Assembly: GCF_031877795.1 (NCBI RefSeq)
Contig: NC_133971.1
Coordinates: forward strand, 146,501 to 210,500
From: Strix aluco
Lineage: Eukaryota; Chordata; Aves; Strigiformes; Strigidae
Length of the DNA stretch: 64,000 nucleotides
Direction of reading: 5' to 3'
The notes below the pieces were generated by a model that was given only the letters and a program-made list of their open reading frames with translations, did no database searches and had not been told where the DNA came from. The translations under genes and the position numbers were made by a program. This document shows, one piece after another, positions 25,701 to 34,700 of the stretch. Numbering within the stretch: the stretch's first letter is position 1; each line of letters starts with the position of its first letter.

Positions 25701-28700
25701 GGCTGCAGATGTGAGGGCATCTCATCCACGCTGCCACCCCCTCCCACCTCTTGCTGTGCCTGTGGGCGATAAGGAACAGCTGTGTGACAACTTTCCGCCA
25801 GCAGTGGGGCACGGAGGGCACAGCGTGTTGGCCCTGGAGCAGCCCTGTAGCTGGGATGCAAGTGTTCGTGCTGGAGGTGCTGATAACTCACGGTGCTTCA
25901 GCCTCCAGCCCTGCAGACCTAATGAGAGCGGCTGCTTGGGGGCGGGTGGTCTGTGTGCGGCGCTGGTGAGGTCAAGACTGACCCTGACAAACCTGCTGCT
26001 GCGGCACCGGGGCCTGGAGGGGTTCAGTCTGACAGCGCAGGGTCAGGGCTGGGCTTTCCGACAAGGGGCTGTGAATGTGCCCTCGGAGACGTCTTGATTT
26101 CTGAGAAAAGCGGTATTGTAATGGCAGGGCTGGGCCATGCTGAGGAAACACGCTGCAGGAGGAGGGTTCACTGGGTGTCCTTACCACCTACTTTCTCACA
26201 AACTCGTTTGCAACCATCTTGCGCCTCGTGATGGACGTGCCACCATCCGAGATGATGAGGAGGAGGCAGGGAGAAAGCTTGCTGGGAAGACAACTTTCTC
26301 CTCCTGAGTAGCCTTGTTTTGGAGGAGCCCCTGTTCCACTCCTGCGTGCTCTCTGTGCTGCCCTTCCTCCGTGCCGGCCCGTGGCAGGCTCCAGTGCTGG
26401 CCGAGCGCCCCGGTGCCATGCCGGGATGCGCCCACGCTAAGCGTGGGGCCGGGGGCTGTTGGCACGGCGGGGCCTCGCCGACCCGGTGGCTGGTGCAGCA
26501 GCAGGCAGGCAGGGCGGGTGGCGGGGGGATGTTTGTTGTGGGAGGAATGTCCTTTGCCAGGTGCCTTTTCTACAGCTGGAAATGGAATCAGGTTGTGCCG
26601 GTTCCCAAGAGCCTCGAGCCCAGCCCTGTCCTCTGTCCCTGCCTGGCTGGGGACTGGGTTTGGTGGGGTGTCGTGAGGGGCTTCCTGCAGGAAGCAGGGA
26701 GGTGTCCTGAGAAGTCAGCCAGCGAGGTGGGTGTCGAGTACCATCTTTAAGCGTGACGCAGACCCTTGGGCACGTACATCTTCCAGCCGGAGGTGCCCTC
26801 TGCAGCCCCTCACGAGCTGTCTGAGCGTGGCTGTGTCCCCGCTGCGCCGAGGCCGAGGCTGGGAGGTACCAAGTGTGATGGAGTCTGGTGGTGCCAGGCC
26901 ACTGCTTGCTCCCCTGCACTGCCAGAGCCATGCTGGCAGGCCCTGCCCGGCGGCTGTGGGCCCTGGGCAGCCGAGACCCCTCTGCCTTCTGTTCCTGGGG
27001 GGTGGTTTCACGGCTTCCCTTCCTCCTTACCCTTGCAGCTGATGGTGCAAGCGTGGATTTCAAGTACAGGCGTGTGTCACACCAGGCCCTGCAGCCTGTG
27101 CCCTGGGCACTGCCGACAGCCCACCGTGCTCTGGCAGGGCCGTGGGGCTTCCCTCTGCACACGGCCAGGCAGGCAGCTGCGAGGCTGTCCCAGCCGCCCC
27201 GGCACAGCCACGCTCGCCTCACACCCTCGTTCCTCCTGACAGGGTGTAGGTGGGACCCCGGGGGACAGCAGGTGACATCTGCTCAGGTGCAGCAGGGTCT
27301 GCATGTGCTCTCCAGCCCGTTGTTCCCAGCACAGTGCTGCCTCTGACCCCGCAACCGCGTTTAATGCTTCCCAACATCAACCACCATTGCCGTCTGCCCA
27401 CTGGCTTTGGGGCTCCTCTGGAAGCAGCGGTCCCTGGGCTGATAAAGCCTCTTCCCTGGGGTGGGGGGGACGGGGGAAACAGGCTAAACCCCTCACAGAC
27501 TCCTCTGCAGCATCCACCGAGGAGGGTATTGTGGTTTGAACCCGGCCGGCAGCCCAACACGGCGCAGCCGCTCGCTCGCCCTCCCCTGACTGGGGATGGG
27601 GAGGGAACGGGGGGGTGAAGGGAGACTCGTAGGTTGAGATAAAAACAGTTTAGTAATTATGATGAAATAAAACAATAACCATAGTAGAAAGTACAAACAG
27701 GTAATGCACAACATGACTGCTCAGCACCCAGCCTGTTCCCAGCCTGCGATCCCAAAATACCAAGAGCCTGAAACCACAATCCTGGAAACAAGAGAGTATT
27801 TCCCATTCCTGGCCCACGCTCCTCTACGCACTGATAATGACATTGTATGATCTGGAACATTCCCTTGGCCAATCCTGGCCCACTGCTCTGGCCATGCTCC
27901 CCCCTAGCTTCGTGTGCACTCGCACACGGGCAGGACACGGGGAGTTGGAAAGTCCTGGATTTCTGAGCAACACCTGAAACCATCAGTGTGTTATCAGCAT
28001 TCTTCTCATGCCAAGTCCCATGATGAATCCAAAACACAGTGCTGATGCAGCTGCTAAGAAGAATAGTCTATCCCAGCCAAAACCAGGACAGGGGCTCTGG
28101 CTGCTCTGCTTTTCCGCAGGGACACAGGGCTCTGGAGCCCAGGGCTGCTGCTCCATGCTGCCCAGGGGGTGGGGAGGTGGTGGGGGGCTGGCCTGCCTCC
28201 CCGGGTGAGGGTCGAGCGTGCAGGGCAGTTTGCAGAGGAGTGAGTTTGATGCTGAGGAGAAGGAACGTTGATCTTGGGGTTGGGGGTAGCTGTGGGTGCA
28301 GGTGTCGCGGGGGCAGGAGGCAGCACTGGGTTCTCCCTGTCCCCCTGTGCATTCCCTGCGGCTGCCTGGCTGGACGGAGAACGGCCCTGACGCAGTGGCT
28401 CTTTGGGTGGTCACAAGCACCTCCCGCTCTTCCCCTGCTCTCACCGATGTGTGACTCTGTGCCCCTTTTTGTGCTCTCTCCTTGAAAGCATTCTGGCTGT
28501 CCAGCTCCCTCTGCTTTGCCTGTACCTGCCCCGCTGCGCTCCCCTCCTGTGGCGTGGCGTGGGGCGGCTGCCCCGTGCCCAGCTCCCGCTGCCGGCGGCG
28601 AGTGACAGGCTGTCACCAGTACCTGACTGGGTAGACTGGTGCCTCTGCAGAGACCCGCTGCGCTGGCACCGCTCCAAACCATGCACAGGCAACGCTGCTG

Positions 28701-31700
28701 GTAACTTTCTTTTCTTCTCCTACCTTAGTGGGAACCATATTTTCCAGGGACTGGCTGCTGGAATAGCAGTGAATGAGAACGGGAGAGGCCAAATCACAGG
28801 TATGGGAATGAAAATGGCATTGTCATCCCGGTTTGTTTCTGTCTTTCAGCCTCTGTCTGTTTGGTTGCTAAATTTATCACCTTGTGGTTTTTGGGTGACT
28901 TGAGGTGCAGTAATCCTCTGGTTTGCATTTTCTAGTGGCAGGAGCATGTCTTTCCTCAGTGTGTCCTCCGGATCATTGTTCCCTTTGTCCCTGGCCCAGC
29001 TGAGATGTGGAACTGTGCTCCAGAACAATCTGCCACTTTTTTTCCCTCCTGTGCCATCCAGTTTATAAGCTAAAGCTGTCAATGACCTTTTCCTACTGTC
29101 ATGGCACTTCTGGTGCCCCACTCTGCCCTACACCTCAGAGGATGGGGAGGTGGTGGTTACTGGAGCTGCTAGGGTCCGGTGTCCCATGTGGGAGAGCATC
29201 GCCAGGGAATGGGGGAACGGGGAAACTGCAGGGGCTCGGGCTGTGCCGCAGGTGATGGGAGCGATTCGGTGGGGCCAGGTCTCAGCTCGCCGGTCTCCGT
29301 GCTCCCCGCGGGCAGAAGGCCGGGCGGTCACGCTGTCCTCCCGACACGGCCCCAGGGAACATCATCTGCGAGAACCAGTGGGGGGGGGTGGACATCCGCC
29401 ACGGCGGGGACCCCGTCCTCAGGAACAACCTCATCTCCTGCGGCTACTCGGACGGCGTGGTGGTGGGTGAGCACGGCAGGGGCCTCGTCGAGGGAAACGT
29501 CATTTACGGTACGGAAGCAAGCGTGGGGGAGAGCAATGCTATCTCCCCTGTCCCGACGTCCTCTGGGGTTCCCAGGGCGTCCTCGACCTCTGGTGCACTG
29601 GGGTTGGTGCTCAGAGGGGCTGTGGAGGGTGCTCAGGGGGGCTGTGGTGGGTGCTCAGGGGGGGCTGTGGAGGGTGCTCAGGGGGGCTGTGGTGGGTGCT
29701 CGGGGCGGGGCTGTGGTGGGTGCTCAGGATGGGGCTGTGGTGGGTGCTCAGGGGGGCTGTGGAGGGTGCTCAGGGGGGCTGTGGTGGGTGCTCAGGATGG
29801 GGCTGTGGTGAGTGCTCAGGGGGGCTGTGGTGGGTGCTCAGGGGGGCTGTGGTGGGTGCTCAGGATGGGGCTGTGGTGGGTGCTCATGGGGGCTGTGGTG
29901 GGTGCTCAGGATGGGGCTGTGGTGGGTGCCCAGGGGGGGCTGTGGTGGGTGCTCAGAGGGGCTGTGGTGGGTGCTCAGGGGGGTCTGTGGTGGGTGCTCA
30001 GAGGGACTGTGGAGGGTGCTCAGAGGGGCTGTGGTGGGTGCTCGGGGGGGGGGCTGTGGTGGGTGCTCAGGATGGGGCTGTGGTGGGTGCTCAGGGGGGG
30101 CTGTGGTGGGTGCTCAGAGGGACTGTGGAGGGTGCTCAGAGGGGCTGTGGTGGGTGCTCAGGGGGGGCTGTGGTGGGTGCTCAGAGGGGCTGTGGAGGGT
30201 GCTCAGGGGGGCTGTGGTGGGTGCTCAGCGGGGGGCTGTGGTGGGTGCTCAGGGGACTCTGGTGGGTGCCCCCTCTCCTGGCTGTGGTGGCTCCCAGCCC
30301 AGCCCATCTCAAGCTCTGCACCATTGTTCTGCCGTTGGTGCTGGGCCCTGGCTCTGGAGGGGCCCCTCCCCCGAGGAGACCCCCGCTTTGTCTCCCCCGA
30401 GGCCTCATGCCAGGGCCCTGCCGCAGGACGGGGTCCAGGGGAGGCTGTGGGTTCCCCTCGGGATGATGGAGCGTCCGCTGTGCCTCTGCACCCAGCTGAC
30501 GCGGGGGCGTGGGCGTCCGGCAGGGTCTGGCGTTGAAGGATGGGGCTGATGTCTGACAGGGGTGAACTCCCCTGGTGATTTTCTTACAAACTGGAAGTAG
30601 CTGTTTTGAGGAGTTTTGAAGCAGCTGCAGAGAGCCCAGCGCTGCCGGGGCGCAGGCCGGAGCCCTGGGGGGGCTGTGCTCCTTCCTGGCCCTGTTTGGG
30701 GCGGAGACAGACGCACGGCTTTGTGAGCGTCTGTCTGTCCCAGCACTCACGCTGGAGGCCGCGTCGGCCAGTAGTGCTGGTGGCCAGTGCCAGCCCCTGG
30801 CAGCGAGGGTGACGCACACAAGGGAGGGTGTTCGCAGCCATCTCCGGTGCAGTGGTGGCCGGGCAGGAGAAGTGTGGTCGTAGGGTCCAGCCGCTGCAGT
30901 AGTCACTGGAGAATACACCAGCCCCAGGGAAGCCCAGCTTGGTGCTCCTGGAGCTCCTCCATCCCTGGCCCCGGGGACTCCCGCTCTGGGAGGAGGGACC
31001 ATGGCCCCTGAGCTCCCAGCACTGCCCGTCTGTGGCGGCTGGCGGTCAGGGCTGGGCCGGGGGCCTGGGGCTTTTCCTCCTGGTCACGCGAGTTAAACCC
31101 GGGGACTTGAGCTGGGGTCAGAGCACGGACGGTGCCGAGAGAGGGTGGAGGTGGGAAATGAAGGCGCTGAGCTCATGGATTCACGTTGGCCCAGCGGGAC
31201 CAAGCCAAAGGAGCCTCTGGCACGTGGGGTTTGCCTTCCCGTGTGCTCCAGGAGGAGCACGGCCTCCGGCCTGCCGGCACCGCACCTGGGATACTGGCCG
31301 CCATGGGGCCAGGCTGGGGGTCTCTGACCACCGCTGAGCTGCGGGGCCGTGCTGTTCCGCACTGCAGGCAACAAGGGCTGCGGGGTGTGGATGACGTCCT
31401 CCAGCCTCCTGCACCTCGTCAGCAACCAGATCAGCCACAACAGCATCTACGGGGTGGCCGTGTTCTGCCGCAAGGACGACAACGGCGACCAGCCCCCCGG
31501 GCAGGGTCAGGGGGGCGGCGACAGCTTCCAGGAGGAGAGGGAGGGCGCTGGCCGAGAGAGCTACACCGTCGGCGAGGAGGAGTACCCCACTGCCCGGCAC
31601 CCCATCAGTGTGGCGCTGGTGGAGTTGAACAATATCAGCCACAACGGAGGTGAGCTCAGGGCCTGGGGCTCTCCCTGGGCTCTGGGAGAGGGACTGGCCC

Positions 31701-34700
31701 GCAGAATGGTGTGCTGTCCTGGCCCAGCAGCACAGGGCTCTGCCAGGGCCTTGGAGAAAGCACCCTGGAGAAATGGTGGGCCAAGACCTGAGCACAGATG
31801 GATTTTTGTCCTTAAGCTCCCAGTCGGAAAGTCATATTGTGGCAGGGGAAGCTGGGTAGCTTTTAGAAACAGAAATACATTTGTGGTCATCACGACTGAA
31901 GCTGCAAGCTCTTAACTGATGTCTCTTCCTTTTGGCTGGCAGCGGCTGGGCTGCACGTCAAGAGCAGCGAAGCACTCAACATCATCGCCAATGTAATTCA
32001 CGCCAACCGCGACGGTGGGGTGGCCGTGCTGCAGAGCAGCCAGCTGACATGTATTGCCAACAACAGCATCTCCTGCAACAGCCACGGAGGCGTGCTAGTG
32101 GAGGCCGAGTGCCAGGTGGAGCTGCGTGGCAACGGCGTCTATGAGAACGGCAGCCACGGCATCGTCTCCAAGGGCGAGGGCGTTGTCGCAGAGAACGACA
32201 TCATCGGCAACCACCGGTGTGGCCTTCAGCTGCTGCAGGTGGCCGACATGAAGGTGTGTCCTGCAGAGTGCTGAGAGGGCACTGACCTGTGGGTCCCTGC
32301 AGCTGGGGACGGGTGAGGTAGAGCCCCCTCCGGGCTTTCTGACCCCCTGGTCAGGAGGGGCTGCACTGGCCCTGCTGGCAGCAGGAGCCAGCAGCCAGGA
32401 TCACACCCTCGGCCCTGTCAGCAGAGGGGCTGTGATTTCCAGGCTATGTTAGAAGTGTGTCCAGCTGAGGGAGGGAAGTTGTCACCCACCTCCTGTGCCA
32501 CTGGGAGGCTGCATCTGAAATGTTGTGTCCAGTTGGAAACCTCAAGGTCAAGAGGGAGGTGGAGGAAAGGGAGAGGGTCCGTTGCAGAGCCACCAGGATG
32601 AGCAAGTGCTGGGATGCATGACTGATGAGATGAGGCAGAGGGAGCAGGGCTTGGTTAGTTCGGCAGAGAGGAGGCCAGGGAGGATCTGAGGGCAGCCCGC
32701 AGCTGCCAAAGGGCAGTCGGAGCCAGACCCTCCTCGGCAGTGCCGGCAAGGGCCAACAGCACAAGCTGCAGTGGTCCCTGGACCCTGGGAGGAACCTTCT
32801 TGCCTTGGAGGGTGGTGCAGCCCTGGGACAGGCCACAGAGCGGTGCGGGGTCACCATCCTTGGGGGTTTCCAGGCCTTGGCAGGACAGAGCCAGGCCTGC
32901 CCTGATCTAGTCCTATAGACAGTCCTACTCCAGAGCTCCCTTCCACCAGCACTCTGTAACTCCAGGGTTTTTGTGGGCTGTCATTTGGAACAGGCTGGAG
33001 GAAAGATGCAGGTGAGAATTAAGTAAGCATTTGTTTTTAATCAGGCCAGCAGTACAAAACAAAAGTGCACTGCTCAGGAGAATGGGACGTTTCTATCCAT
33101 GGTGGGTTTGAAGTGTATCACTCAAGAGAGGTTTAGAAGTGCTCTGTAGGGCCCAGAGGGGGGAAGTGAGATCTTCCCTGGCCTCAGCATTGCTGGGTCC
33201 ATGCTTTTTACTGCTGACATACAGCGGGAAGGCACACGTGTCCCAGCGGAGCTGGCCATGTTGCCCCGGAGCGTCCGTGCCACCATGACGGGAGCGTGAG
33301 AGGAGCAGCAGCACCATCTGATAGCAGCAGCACCTTTTCAGTTGCACGGAGGAATGGCTCGTGTGGGCTCGTGCCATTGCTCAGTGTCAAAGAAAAGAGA
33401 AAATTTTGGAAGTTCTATCTCAAGGCTGTATCCTCTTTGGGAGTGGTCCACAGGTGGCTTGTCGCATCTGCCTGATGTTTAAGCCTTGGTGAAGGACAGC
33501 TCAGCCGTCATTTCCCACCTGTGAACTCACAGGTGGCTTGTAGGAGAGACCTCTCTTCCCTCAGAGCAGCAAAAGGAACCCTGAGGATTTTGGTGCAGTG
33601 ACATTTAGCAGAGCCTGTCCTCTCCCAGGCTTGTTCCCTCTATTTAACTGAGCGGCACAGTCACGTGTGTGATCCCGCAGGCCTCTGCTGGAGATCTGCC
33701 TGAGCTCTGCTGAAGGACTGGGGTAGCTGGTGCCTGAGCTAGATTTTTTGGAAATTAGATGCAGTGTTCCAGCATCTGGCCAGTTCCCAAGGTTAGTACC
33801 TGGCTCAAGGTTGCCTCCGTTTTGTTCTTTGTTGAGGTGAAGCCACTGGACATCAAAATGATAGATAAATGCAATTTAACTAATCGTGAAGGACCCCTAA
33901 AATGGGTGTACAGAAAGCTCTGCCAGGACTAATGCTCTGCATGAGTCCTGCAGGGGCTGCAGACTCCTTTTGAAAACCATGCCCATGGAAAAACATCGTC
34001 GTCTGGCCCAGAAGCTAAAACCTGCTGCATTTTCCATGGTCCCAACTGGCCAGTCTCCGAGAGCACACAGGCAGGGTCCATGCTGCAGGGTTCACGGGGG
34101 AGCGCAGCAGGGACACAGGGCCCTGCTGAAGTCCTGGCAATATCGTGGTGCTGCCGTTTCTCTTCTGCCCGCTGGCAGAGCCCAGGAGGTGCCCAAGGGC
34201 AGGCGAGGCCGGGGGCGGGGGGGGGGGAGAAGCGCTGGGCGAAACCATCTGCGTGTCCAAGGAGCAGGAAGGACCGCACTGATTTTCCAGGTGATGGCAC
34301 AGTGAGAGCTGTGGCCTTATCTTTCCTGGGGACTCCCAGGTGCTCTCTTTTCATATACAAAGAAGTGGCAGCCTGTAAGTACAGCTGCTCAAAACCTGTA
34401 GGGCAAGGAGCATCTGCAGGTTTGCATTCAGCAGCATCTGTGCACGTGTTTCACCAGGGGGTGGGTACCAGCTGCAGGGGAGCTTGTAGCATCGACAGCA
34501 GCTGAGCTGCCAGATGGGGCCACCAGGAAAGCCTTGGGGGAACTCGTGTGTGTGCGTGGCTACAGTGTGTCCGTCTGAGCCTGCAGTACGTTCCCAACCT
34601 GCCGGGGAATGCTGGCGAGCCTGGGGTGTGGTGTTGTGTTGTGTTGATCAAAGAGCTGTATGAACAGCGTCCTTCTGCTTGGGCCGTCCCATCTAAAGCT

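Noticed and set aside
29388-30549. Three overlapping plus-strand frames of 245-382 codons coding Gly/Cys/Val/Trp-rich repeats
   Set aside because: They run through the minisatellite in all forward frames at once; the repeat unit simply lacks stop codons. Only the first 121 bases belong to a real FBXO10 exon.
32444-32857. A 137-codon frame whose middle recurs at 52151-52519
   Set aside because: The shared peptide is not a gene family. It is the antisense reading of the CR1 core shared by the two loci, reported as a repeat finding.
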